DNA from: Zobellia amurskyensis
Lineage (GTDB): Bacteria > Bacteroidota > Bacteroidia > Flavobacteriales > Flavobacteriaceae
DNA: 64,000 bases
Reading direction: 5' to 3'
NCBI RefSeq assembly: GCF_009725985.1
Contig: NZ_RCNR01000002.1
Span: 62,001-126,000, forward strand
Both the position numbers and the translations under genes were made by a program. Below are positions 43,025-50,315 of the stretch, piece by piece. How positions within the stretch are numbered: position 1 is the stretch's first letter; every line of letters begins with the position of its first letter. The notes under the pieces are model-generated. The model worked only from the letters and a program-made list of their open reading frames with translations, was not told the DNA's origin and searched no databases.

Positions 43025-43027
43025 ATG

Positions 43028-43112
43028 CGGAGAAAGAGGGATTCGAACCCCCGGAGGTGTGACCCTCAACAGTTTTCAAGACTGCCGCATTCGACCACTC
43101 TGCCATTTCTCC
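43028..43112 (-). tRNA. tRNA-Ser (anticodon TGA)
   Basis: On the minus strand the acceptor arms GGAGAAA and TTTCTCC pair and a discriminator G follows. The anticodon stem-loop CAGT-CTTGAAA-ACTG gives TGA. A class II long variable arm (TTGAGGGTCACACCTCC) and a T arm GGGGG-TTCGAAT-CCCTC are visible, with AGAGTGGTCGAATGCGGCAG as the D arm. CCA is not encoded. Confidence 0.97.
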
Positions 43113-43148
43113 TTGAGTGCCTCATCAGGTATTCCCTGAATGCGGGTG

Positions 43149-43179
43149 CAAATATAGTAACCTTTTTCTAGTCTATAAA
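43149..43179 (-). promoter_or_regulatory. Promoter-like pair for tRNA-Ser (TTTA, TATATTTG)
   Basis: On the minus strand TATATTTG (43149-43156) is preceded at 19 bases by TTTA (43176-43179), close to the Bacteroidota consensus. The tRNA 5' end is 36 bases downstream, leaving a short leader. Confidence 0.5.
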
Positions 43180-43244
43180 ATGTTTTGTTATTTTTTATTC
43201 GTTTCTAATTAAAAATAGAGTCCATTTTTGCTAAATTGCCCCCT

Positions 43245-44252
43245 ATGCAACAGCCCCTTATTAGTGTTCTTATCCCTTTTAAAAATACTGAAGCTTTTCT
43301 AAATCAATGTCTTGACTCCATTTTAGAACAAGAATATAAGAATTGGGAAGTACTTGCTATAAATGACAAAAGTTCAGACGGGAGTCGCAATTTGGTAAAT
43401 TCCTATGCTAAAAACGACCTTCGTATACAGCTCTTTGATAATGAGGGAGATGGGATCATAGAAGCTATGCGAACTGCTTATAAACATAGTAAAGGGCAAT
43501 TCATTACTCGCATGGATTCTGATGATATTATGGCCGCTGAAAAGCTAAAAATCATGGCAGAATCACTTTTGAAAAGTGGAAAAGGCCATTTGGCAGTTGG
43601 GCAAGTTCGTTATTTTTCTCACCGCGGTATAAGTAATGGTTACGCGCGCTATGAAAAATGGCTTAACCATTTAACCGAAACTGGGAACAACTATTCTGAA
43701 ATCTATAAAGAGTGCGTTATCCCCTCTCCTTGCTGGATGGTTTTTAAAGATGATTTAGACCGCTGCGGCGGTTTTAAGCCAAATTTGTACCCTGAAGACT
43801 ACGACCTTACTTTTCGTTTTTATGAAAATGGACTTAAATGCATACCGTGTAACAAAATCTTACATTTATGGCGAGATTATGATACTAGGACCTCTAGAAC
43901 CAGTGAACATTATGCCCAGAACTATTTTCTAGGAATTAAGCTTAGATATTTCTTGAAATTGAATTACAATCCCAGCCGCCCTCTAACCGTATGGGGAGCT
44001 GGAGCTAAAGGAAAAGAAATTGTAAAGGCATTACAGGAACAGAATATTGATTTTTATTGGGTGTGCGACAATCCCAGAAAAATTGGAAAGCATATCTATG
44101 ATAAAGAAATGTTTCATTTTAGTAAACTCAAAGAACTCTCCAACGCTCAAAGTATCATTAGTGTAGCCAACGCAGATGCACAGGTTCATATTAAAAAGTT
44201 CTTTTCAGGTATCAATCATAAACCAATGAAAGACTATTTCTTTTTTTGCTAA
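43245..44252 (+). CDS. Family 2 glycosyltransferase with a C-terminal nucleotide-sugar-type domain
   Basis: From ATG 43245 the product has 335 residues. The GT-A domain is clear: ISVLIPFKNTEAFLNQCLDSILEQEYKNWEVLAINDKSSDGS, FITRMDSDDIM (DxD) and a pyrophosphate/acceptor region with GGFKPNLYPEDYDLTFRF. The last 80 residues start with PLTVWGAGAKGKEIVKALQ, a Rossmann-like GAGxxG segment, so the enzyme may be a fusion. It probably works on surface glycan. A TTG three codons upstream (43236) is less likely as a start. Spacing to the next gene is about 110 bases. Confidence 0.85.
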   Translation: MQQPLISVLIPFKNTEAFLNQCLDSILEQEYKNWEVLAINDKSSDGSRNLVNSYAKNDLRIQLFDNEGDGIIEAMRTAYKHSKGQFITRMDSDDIMAAEKLKIMAESLLKSGKGHLAVGQVRYFSHRGISNGYARYEKWLNHLTETGNNYSEIYKECVIPSPCWMVFKDDLDRCGGFKPNLYPEDYDLTFRFYENGLKCIPCNKILHLWRDYDTRTSRTSEHYAQNYFLGIKLRYFLKLNYNPSRPLTVWGAGAKGKEIVKALQEQNIDFYWVCDNPRKIGKHIYDKEMFHFSKLKELSNAQSIISVANADAQVHIKKFFSGINHKPMKDYFFFC

Positions 44253-44363
44253 AAACTGAATATCAGGTTTTATACCTCCATTTGAGAAATCAGATAAAAT
44301 AACTTTTTAGCTACGGTAGCAATAAAGCTTGAAATGTCTATCTTTGGTAACTCAATTCAGGAA

Positions 44364-46286
44364 ATGCAGTTTAAATATCCAGAACTCTTTTGGGCCCTTT
44401 TTCTTCTCCTGATTCCCATTTTTATTCATTTATTCCAATTACGTCGTTTTAAGAAAACACCATTTACGAACGTCAAGTTCCTAAAGAAGGTGGTTTCAGA
44501 ATCAAGACAAAGTAATACTTTAAAAAAATGGCTGCTTCTACTTACTAGAATGCTGCTGCTTGCCGCTTTTATATTTGCTTTTGCCCAACCGTTTTTCGCA
44601 GAGAAATCAGCTTTGAAACAAAAGGAAAATGTTATCTATTTAGATGACTCCTTTAGCATGCAATTGAAAGAGGAAGGAACTACCCTTTTAGAAAACGCAA
44701 TTCAAGAATTAATTAAGAACCTGCCCAAAACAGAACTTTTTTCCCTGTTTACAAATACAAAAACATTTAGGAACACTACTTTACAGGATATACAAAATGA
44801 GCTACTTGCTTTAAAAGCCAGTAATAAGTCTCTAGAGCTTAATGAAATTTACCTTAAAGGGAAAACTCTTTTTTCCTCGAACAATTCTTCGGAAAAAAAC
44901 CTGATAGTACTTTCTGATTTTCAACAATCAATGTCCAGTCCTCAAATAGACAGTTTACAGGGTGTTCGTGTGCATTGGGTGGCCCTGCGCGCAGATGAAG
45001 CGAAAAATATAGCTATTGATTCCGCTTATATTGCGACTGAAAGTTCAGAAAACCTGAATCTTACGGTAAGCCTTTCCGGTTCTGGTAACATAGAAAGTAC
45101 GCCAGTTTCGTTATTTAATGGCGAGAAGCTTACAGCCAAAACATCGGCATCTTTCAACGATTTAAAAAAGGCAACGGCAAGTTTCTCAATTCCTAAAAAC
45201 GAACCTTTTGATGGTAGAATTGAAATAATGGATTCGGGACTGGCATATGACAATCTACTTTATTTTACCATTACCGAAAAAGAGAAAATAAAAGTGCTAG
45301 TTATAGGTGATGCCCAAAACAGCTTTCTCAGCAGAATTTTCACAAAAGAAGAATTCAACCTCACCGAAACTGAATTAAAAAACCTGAATTACAGTAATTT
45401 AGCAACACGACATTTCATTATTTTAAATAGTTTAAAACAAATTCCTTCGTCATTAACTACTAGTTTAAAAGCATTTACGGATAATGGTGGTCATTTAGCA
45501 ATTATTCCATCTGCCAATGTTGATTTAGATTCTTATAATTTACTGACCAGTAATTACGCCTCTACCACTCTTTTACAAAGCGTGCGAGATGAAAGAGAGA
45601 TAATAGATATTTCGTTTGCGCACCCACTGTATCAAAATGTATTCGAAAAAAATGTAACCAATTTTCAGTATCCTAAAGTTTCAGAATTTTATACTCTAAA
45701 GACAGGTGCTCCGGCGGCATTAACATTTCAGGGTAACGAACCGTTTTTGGTGGGCAGTAAGTCATTCTTTTTATTTACTTCATCTTTATCTGCAGAGCAT
45801 TCAAACTTTATCAATTCGCCGTTAATAGTACCTACCTTCTATAATATGGCAGCAGGAAGTTTAAAATTACCTCCTTTATATTCCGTTTTAGGGGAGTCGG
45901 TTTCTGTAGACGTATCCACATCGTTAGCTCAGGACGATATTCTTAAGCTGAAAAGAGGTGATTATGAGTTTATTCCGCAACAACAATCGCTCAGCAATAA
46001 AGTTTCACTTTTCTTCAATGAGAGCTTGCAGGAAGACGGTAGTTATGAAATTAGACAAAATGAAAAAACATTAAAAAACATCAGCTTTAACTATAATAGA
46101 AACGAAAGCAACCTCTCGTATTTAAATATTCAGGAACAAGAAATGGTATCTACGTCATCCTCCATATCATCTTTGTTCAAAACCATTGAAAAAGACAGTA
46201 CCGTAACGGAGCTTTGGAAATGGTTTGTTATTTTAGCGTTGGTGTTGCTGTTTATTGAAGTCCTTATTCAAAAATATCTTAAATGA
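44364..46286 (+). CDS. BatA-domain/VWA-type membrane protein
   Basis: From ATG 44364 the product has 640 residues. It starts with the BatA N-terminal double membrane segment (FKYPELFWALFLLLIPIFIHLFQLRRFKKTPFTNVKFL, then LLLLTRMLLLAAFIFAFAQPF) and ends with a third helix (LWKWFVILALVLLFIEVLIQKYL). Between them lies a VWA-like region (NVIYLDDSFSMQ, a degenerate MIDAS DxSxS) and a DUF4159/class I glutamine-amidotransferase-like part. Such proteins sit near the aerotolerance (Bat) system in other Bacteroidota, but no bat operon is here. Its stop overlaps the next start by four bases (ATGA), so it is translationally coupled to the dihydroorotase-like gene. Confidence 0.85.
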   Translation: MQFKYPELFWALFLLLIPIFIHLFQLRRFKKTPFTNVKFLKKVVSESRQSNTLKKWLLLLTRMLLLAAFIFAFAQPFFAEKSALKQKENVIYLDDSFSMQLKEEGTTLLENAIQELIKNLPKTELFSLFTNTKTFRNTTLQDIQNELLALKASNKSLELNEIYLKGKTLFSSNNSSEKNLIVLSDFQQSMSSPQIDSLQGVRVHWVALRADEAKNIAIDSAYIATESSENLNLTVSLSGSGNIESTPVSLFNGEKLTAKTSASFNDLKKATASFSIPKNEPFDGRIEIMDSGLAYDNLLYFTITEKEKIKVLVIGDAQNSFLSRIFTKEEFNLTETELKNLNYSNLATRHFIILNSLKQIPSSLTTSLKAFTDNGGHLAIIPSANVDLDSYNLLTSNYASTTLLQSVRDEREIIDISFAHPLYQNVFEKNVTNFQYPKVSEFYTLKTGAPAALTFQGNEPFLVGSKSFFLFTSSLSAEHSNFINSPLIVPTFYNMAAGSLKLPPLYSVLGESVSVDVSTSLAQDDILKLKRGDYEFIPQQQSLSNKVSLFFNESLQEDGSYEIRQNEKTLKNISFNYNRNESNLSYLNIQEQEMVSTSSSISSLFKTIEKDSTVTELWKWFVILALVLLFIEVLIQKYLK

Positions 46287-47542
46287 ACATTCTCTTAAAA
46301 TCGGCAAAAATAATTGATAAGCATAACGAATCACTTCATTTAAAGACTCGTGACATTCTTATTAAAGATGGTATAATTTCCAAAATTGCTGCCAAAATAG
46401 AGCCTGAAAGTAAAACTCAGGTAGTCAAACATAAAAATTTACACGTATCCATCGGGTGGTTTGATAGTAGCGTTTCTTTTGGTGAACCAGGTTATGAGGA
46501 ACGGGAAACGATTGAAAATGGATTGCGCACCGCAGCCCTTAGCGGATTTACGGATGTAGTCCTTAACCCAAATGCTCACCCATGCCCTGACAGTAGTTCG
46601 GACATTGTGTATCTTAAAAATGCCGCAGTAGGCCAACCAACCAACCTCTACCCTCTTGGAACTTTGACTATGAAGGCAGATGGCAATGATTTGGCCGAAT
46701 TGTATGATATGAGAAATGCTGGGGCAGTTGGTTTTTACGATTATAAACTACCAATGATCAATGCCAATCTTTTAAAGGTTGCTTTGCAGTATGTACAGAA
46801 CTTTGATGGTTTAGTTTATTCTTTTCCATTGGATACTAAAATTGCCGGAAAAGGTATTGTAAATGAAGGCGAGATATCTACAAAATTAGGGTTAAAAGGC
46901 GTTCCTACCTTAGCGGAAGAGCTTCAGGTGGTTAGAGACCTTTTTATTTTAGAGTATACGGGAGGAAAATTACATATTCCTACCATTTCAACAGCAAACT
47001 CTGTAAAGCTAATTGCAGACGCCAAGAAAAAAGGACTGAACGTAAGTTGTAGTGTTGCTATTCATAATTTAGTTTACACGGATTCTGTTTTAGATGAGTT
47101 TGATTCTATATTCAAGGTAATGCCACCTTTACGTACAAAAGCTGATGCCAAGGCACTTTTAAAAGGTTTGAAAGATGGTGTTGTGGATTTTGTTACTAGT
47201 GACCACACCCCTATGAACATTGAAGAAAAACGTGTTGAGTTTGATAATGCATCCTATGGCACCATAGGACTTGAAACTGCTTTTGGGAGCCTTAATCAAC
47301 TTTTAGATATTGAAACGGTAATAGATTTACTTTCCAAAGGACGAGAAAGATATGGCTTAGAATCACCTATTTTAAAAGAAAAGCAAGCTGCTTGTCTAAC
47401 CCTTTTCAATCCTGATGAAACGTTTATATTTAATGAAGAACATATTACATCAACCTCAAAAAACAGTATGTTTATTGGTGCTGAAATGAAAGGTAGTGTA
47501 TATGGAACAATCAACAACGGAAATTACACATCAAACAACTAA
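46283..47542 (+). CDS. Dihydroorotase homologue lacking metal ligands (probable non-catalytic PyrC-like protein)
   Basis: The 419-residue protein is of the amidohydrolase family and matches dihydroorotase over its length: GWFDSSVSFGEPGYEERETI at residues 59-78, VVLNPNAHP, and the late metal-Asp block TSDHTP (Asp307). The HxH that follows Asp61 in active enzymes is replaced by Ser63-Val-Ser65, and the pair of His in LHxxH becomes H231-x-x-Thr234. It may have lost zinc and catalysis, as in PyrC-like subunits that only assemble with aspartate transcarbamoylase. It overlaps the upstream gene by four bases. Confidence 0.82.
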   Translation: MNILLKSAKIIDKHNESLHLKTRDILIKDGIISKIAAKIEPESKTQVVKHKNLHVSIGWFDSSVSFGEPGYEERETIENGLRTAALSGFTDVVLNPNAHPCPDSSSDIVYLKNAAVGQPTNLYPLGTLTMKADGNDLAELYDMRNAGAVGFYDYKLPMINANLLKVALQYVQNFDGLVYSFPLDTKIAGKGIVNEGEISTKLGLKGVPTLAEELQVVRDLFILEYTGGKLHIPTISTANSVKLIADAKKKGLNVSCSVAIHNLVYTDSVLDEFDSIFKVMPPLRTKADAKALLKGLKDGVVDFVTSDHTPMNIEEKRVEFDNASYGTIGLETAFGSLNQLLDIETVIDLLSKGRERYGLESPILKEKQAACLTLFNPDETFIFNEEHITSTSKNSMFIGAEMKGSVYGTINNGNYTSNN

Positions 47543-47879
47543 TAAAAGCATTAATACAGACCAAATGAACGAAAATATGATTGAAGAGGGGAAAACCATG
47601 GCTATTATCAGTTACATAACCTTAATAGGTACATTGGCCGCTTACTTTATGAATAGAAAGAAAGGTAATGAATTTGCTGCTTTTCATATTGGGCAAGCGC
47701 TTAGGGCATGGATTACCGGAATAGTTGTAACGTTTATTGCTTCTCTATTAATTATGTTTACGGGCATAGGTATCTTTAGCTATTTTCAATATGTTGGTTT
47801 AATTCTTGCAATTATTGGTGCCATAAACGCTATGAACGGAAAGATCGAGAAAATACCATTTGTAGGTAATATAGGTTAA
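47502..47879 (+). CDS. DUF4870-like membrane protein, first of two paralogues
   Basis: From ATG 47502 the product has 125 residues. It overlaps the preceding dihydroorotase-like gene by 41 bases. A polar N-terminus (EQSTTEITHQTTNK) precedes the conserved block EEGKTMAIISYITLIGTLAAYFMNRKKGNEFAAFHIGQALRAW, then hydrophobic helices (ITGIVVTFIASLLIMFTGIG and YVGLILAIIGAINAM). ATG 47565 is an alternative start that would avoid the overlap. This block recurs in the next gene. DUF4870-like (Tic20-related) proteins are of unknown function. Confidence 0.75.
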   Translation: MEQSTTEITHQTTNKSINTDQMNENMIEEGKTMAIISYITLIGTLAAYFMNRKKGNEFAAFHIGQALRAWITGIVVTFIASLLIMFTGIGIFSYFQYVGLILAIIGAINAMNGKIEKIPFVGNIG

Positions 47880-47900
47880 AGTGCATATAAAAATATTAAA

Positions 47901-47931
47901 AAAAGAGACCGTAAACATGGTCTCTTTTTTT
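47901..47931 (+). terminator. Terminator after the first DUF4870-like gene
   Basis: Arms AAAAGAGACC (47901-47910) and GGTCTCTTTT (47919-47928) flank an eight-base loop, followed by T bases to 47932. The T-tract runs into the -33 box of the next gene. Confidence 0.88.
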
Positions 47932-47961
47932 TGTGCAAGACTATCGCTTAGATTAACTTTG
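47930..47961 (+). promoter_or_regulatory. Promoter of the second DUF4870-like gene, overlapping the upstream terminator T-tract
   Basis: TTTG (47930-47933) and TAACTTTG (47954-47961) are 20 bases apart, close to the Bacteroidota consensus TTTG-N19-21-TAnnTTTG. The ATG at 47967 starts only five bases after the -7 box, so the mRNA would be leaderless or nearly so. Confidence 0.65.
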
Positions 47962-47966
47962 TCAGC

Positions 47967-48287
47967 ATGAACACAGTAAAGGAAGGAAAAACCACGGCTT
48001 TAACGGCTTATTTCACTATCGTAGGTTCACTTATTGCCATAAGCATGAACTCCGAAAGTAAGAATGAATTCGCTCGGTTCCATATTCGGCAGGCACTGGG
48101 ATTGCATTTATTCTTTTTAGGGTTCGCCATATTTTTAAGTCAATGGTTTAATGAATATGCATGGTACGGCCTATACATTTGTTATTTTGCTTTATGGTGG
48201 TATGGCTTTATTGGCGCTTTAAAAGAAACAAAGCAGTCTGTTCCGCTTGTTGGTAATTTTTTTCAAAAATGGCTTAAATTTATTTAA
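47967..48287 (+). CDS. DUF4870-like membrane protein, second paralogue
   Basis: The 106-residue protein repeats the pattern of its neighbour: VKEGKTTALTAYFTIVGSLIAISMNSESKNEFARFHIRQALGL versus EEGKTMAIISYITLIGTLAAYFMNRKKGNEFAAFHIGQALRAW. A helix LFFLGFAIFLSQWF and a later hydrophobic segment with YGFIGALKETKQSVPLVGNFF complete it. The two genes are probably a local duplication. It ends overlapping the next start by one base (TAATG), so the esterase gene is translated with it. Confidence 0.78.
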   Translation: MNTVKEGKTTALTAYFTIVGSLIAISMNSESKNEFARFHIRQALGLHLFFLGFAIFLSQWFNEYAWYGLYICYFALWWYGFIGALKETKQSVPLVGNFFQKWLKFI

Positions 48288-48946
48288 TGACTACAGCTCC
48301 CCTATCTTTAGAACATATAATTAGACCTTCCACAATAAAAGAAGGTAAAGCCCCTGTTCTTTTTATGTTTCATGGTTATGGCAGCAATGAAGAAGATTTA
48401 TTTTCTTTTGCTCCTGAACTACCTGAAGAACTTTGTGTAATTTCCGTTCGTGCTCCCTACCCTATGGAACCCTGTGGAAATGCATGGTATGCCATTAACT
48501 TTGATGCTCAACAGGGCAAATGGAGTGATGACGAACAAGCAAAAGAATCTAGAGATAAAATAATTTCGTTCATAGACGAAGCCTGCACTACCTATGGATT
48601 AGATGCTGAGCGCGTAACTATTTTAGGATTTAGCCAAGGCACCATATTAAGTTATGCCGTAGCGCTTTCCTATCCTGAGAAAATTAAAAATGTAATTGCC
48701 TTAAGTGGGTATATTAACGAGGCAATTCTAAAGGAAGGATATGAAAATAAGGATCACTCCACTATAGCTATATATGCTTCTCACGGTCAAGTAGACCAAG
48801 TTATACCTCCGGAATGGGCACAAAGGGCGCCCTTATTTCTTGAGAACTTGAATATTGACCATGTTTACGAAGAATTTCCTGTAGGCCATGGTGTTGCCCC
48901 ACAAAATTTCTATTCCTTCAAAAAATGGTTAGAAAGTAAAATTTAA
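48287..48946 (+). CDS. Alpha/beta hydrolase, carboxylesterase/phospholipase type
   Basis: The 219-residue protein is of the YpfH/carboxylesterase family. The oxyanion region is FMFHGYGSNEEDLFSFAPELP, nucleophile Ser in GFSQGT, Asp in SHGQVDQVIPP, and His in PVGHGVAPQNF. It is cytoplasmic, with no signal peptide. Its start overlaps the DUF4870-like stop by one base, so the genes form a unit. It converges with a hypothetical gene with no base between the two stop codons. Confidence 0.9.
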   Translation: MTTAPLSLEHIIRPSTIKEGKAPVLFMFHGYGSNEEDLFSFAPELPEELCVISVRAPYPMEPCGNAWYAINFDAQQGKWSDDEQAKESRDKIISFIDEACTTYGLDAERVTILGFSQGTILSYAVALSYPEKIKNVIALSGYINEAILKEGYENKDHSTIAIYASHGQVDQVIPPEWAQRAPLFLENLNIDHVYEEFPVGHGVAPQNFYSFKKWLESKI

Positions 48947-49441
48947 TTACTGGCTTCTAGTATACAATAGATGGTCAAGCAATGTAAAATCTACACCTAA
49001 ATCATCTTTAAGCTCATATTTAATAAGAAGCTCTCCCCAGTATTTTCCATCGGAGAAATCGGTTAAAATCCATTTGTGGTTTAATACCTTTATTTTGTTT
49101 ATTTTAAAGTCGTTTTCCATGCCTTCATAAGGCACTAACGGATTATCACCTTTGCTTTCATTGGTTTCAAGTAGCTTGTCGGCAATATACCTAGCGGGAT
49201 CTTTAAGTTCCAAGTGGTCATAGTACGCTAAAGCATCATCATTGTTTTCTAATGAGAAATATTGCATTTCCATTACCTTCAACTGTGTGTTCTGAACCGA
49301 ATCCTGTAACTTCTCTATTTGTGTTTCCAACTTAGCAATACGCTCATCTTTTACATTTGCCATCTTACCATTACTCACAAAAAGATAGAGACATATAAGT
49401 GATACAAAGATTAATAGATAAAAAACTATTCTACTTTTCAT
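48947..49441 (-). CDS. Hypothetical membrane-anchored protein with coiled coil
   Basis: The 164-residue protein has an N-terminal membrane helix (RIVFYLLIFVSLICLYLFV), a coiled-coil stretch (KDERIAKLETQIEKLQDSVQNTQLKVMEMQ) and a soluble C-terminal domain (PARYIADKLLETNESKGDN ... LNHKWILTDFSDGKYWGELLIKYELKDD). It is not a family I recognise. The stop abuts the stop of the convergent esterase gene. The MBL-fold gene is 20 bases upstream on the same strand, so the two are probably co-transcribed. Confidence 0.72.
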   Translation of the reverse strand: MKSRIVFYLLIFVSLICLYLFVSNGKMANVKDERIAKLETQIEKLQDSVQNTQLKVMEMQYFSLENNDDALAYYDHLELKDPARYIADKLLETNESKGDNPLVPYEGMENDFKINKIKVLNHKWILTDFSDGKYWGELLIKYELKDDLGVDFTLLDHLLYTRSQ

Positions 49442-49461
49442 AAACGAATGTGATTTGTACT

Positions 49462-50238
49462 TTAAACTGTTATGGTTAGATTATCGTATGCCAAGTGTAC
49501 ATTTTCTGGCAAATTTTTATCAACTTCCTCGTGAAAACCTAGCATATGGCTAATATGTGTGAGGTAAGCGGTTTCGGGTTTGACTTCTTCAATAAAAGCC
49601 AAAGCTTCCTTTAAATTAAAATGTGAATGGTGTGGCTCGTCCCGCAGAGCGTTAATTACTAGTACTTTTGAGTTTTTTACTTTCTCAGTTTCTTCCGGTG
49701 TAATGGTTTTTACATCCGTTAAATACGTGAAATCTTTAATTCTAAAACCTAATACTTTAATGCGGTTGTGACTCGCTTCAATGGGAATTATCTTTACACC
49801 CCCTATGGTAAACGGATGGTCTTTGTCAATAAGATTCACGGCTACAGCTGGCGCACCAGGGTATCTATTTTCATCGGCAAAAATATAATCGAAACGTCTT
49901 TTAAGTGAATCTGCTACACGTTTATGTGCATAAACAGGCACATCGCCCTGTCTAAAAAAATAGGGTCTAATATCGTCTAAGCCGGCAGTATGATCAGAAT
50001 GTTCGTGCGTAAATAAGATTCCGTCCAATTTCAGCACTTCGTTCGTAAGCATCTGTTGTCTAAAATCAGGGCCACAATCAATAACATAATTATAATCCTT
50101 CCATGAAACCAGAGCAGAAACTCTAAGTCTTTTATCTCTTGGGTCAATACTCTTGCAAACCGGGTGATTACTGCCTATTACTGGGATTCCTTGAGAAGTG
50201 CCCGTACCCAAAAATGTAATTTTTAACGCATTGCTCAT
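49462..50238 (-). CDS. MBL-fold metallo-hydrolase (PhnP-like)
   Basis: The 258-residue protein starts KITFLGTGTSQGIPVIGSNHPVC, the beginning of PhnP-type phosphodiesterases, and carries HEHSDHTAGLDDIRPYF (HxHxDH), plus a later His in HNRIKVLGFRI and EASHNR, and HISHMLG. It should bind two metal ions and act on cyclic phosphodiesters or other small substrates in the cytoplasm. It is divergent from a large gene of unknown function; 77 bases separate the starts. Confidence 0.87.
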   Translation of the reverse strand: MSNALKITFLGTGTSQGIPVIGSNHPVCKSIDPRDKRLRVSALVSWKDYNYVIDCGPDFRQQMLTNEVLKLDGILFTHEHSDHTAGLDDIRPYFFRQGDVPVYAHKRVADSLKRRFDYIFADENRYPGAPAVAVNLIDKDHPFTIGGVKIIPIEASHNRIKVLGFRIKDFTYLTDVKTITPEETEKVKNSKVLVINALRDEPHHSHFNLKEALAFIEEVKPETAYLTHISHMLGFHEEVDKNLPENVHLAYDNLTITV

Positions 50239-50288
50239 GTAGAGTCAAATTTATAACTAAAAAATTTAATAGATAACCCGAACTTGTT

Positions 50289-50296
50289 AACTTTGT
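50289..50296 (+). promoter_or_regulatory. Candidate -7 box (TAACTTTG) for the 487-residue protein gene
   Basis: TAACTTTG fits TAnnTTTG and is 19 bases before the ATG. A TTTA (50265-50268) lies 20 bases upstream as a weak -33 element. Confidence 0.5.
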
Positions 50297-50315
50297 TAAA
50301 AGCAAAATAGACCAA

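Larger units (their letters stand above)
42597..43027. other. 430-base gene-poor stretch between the small protein gene and tRNA-Ser
   Basis: Contains a 13-base perfect hairpin near its start (42654-42684) and the tRNA terminator near its end (42992-43024). One open frame on the plus strand (about 82 codons) has no start or composition I can support and was rejected. Nothing else is seen. Confidence 0.5.
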
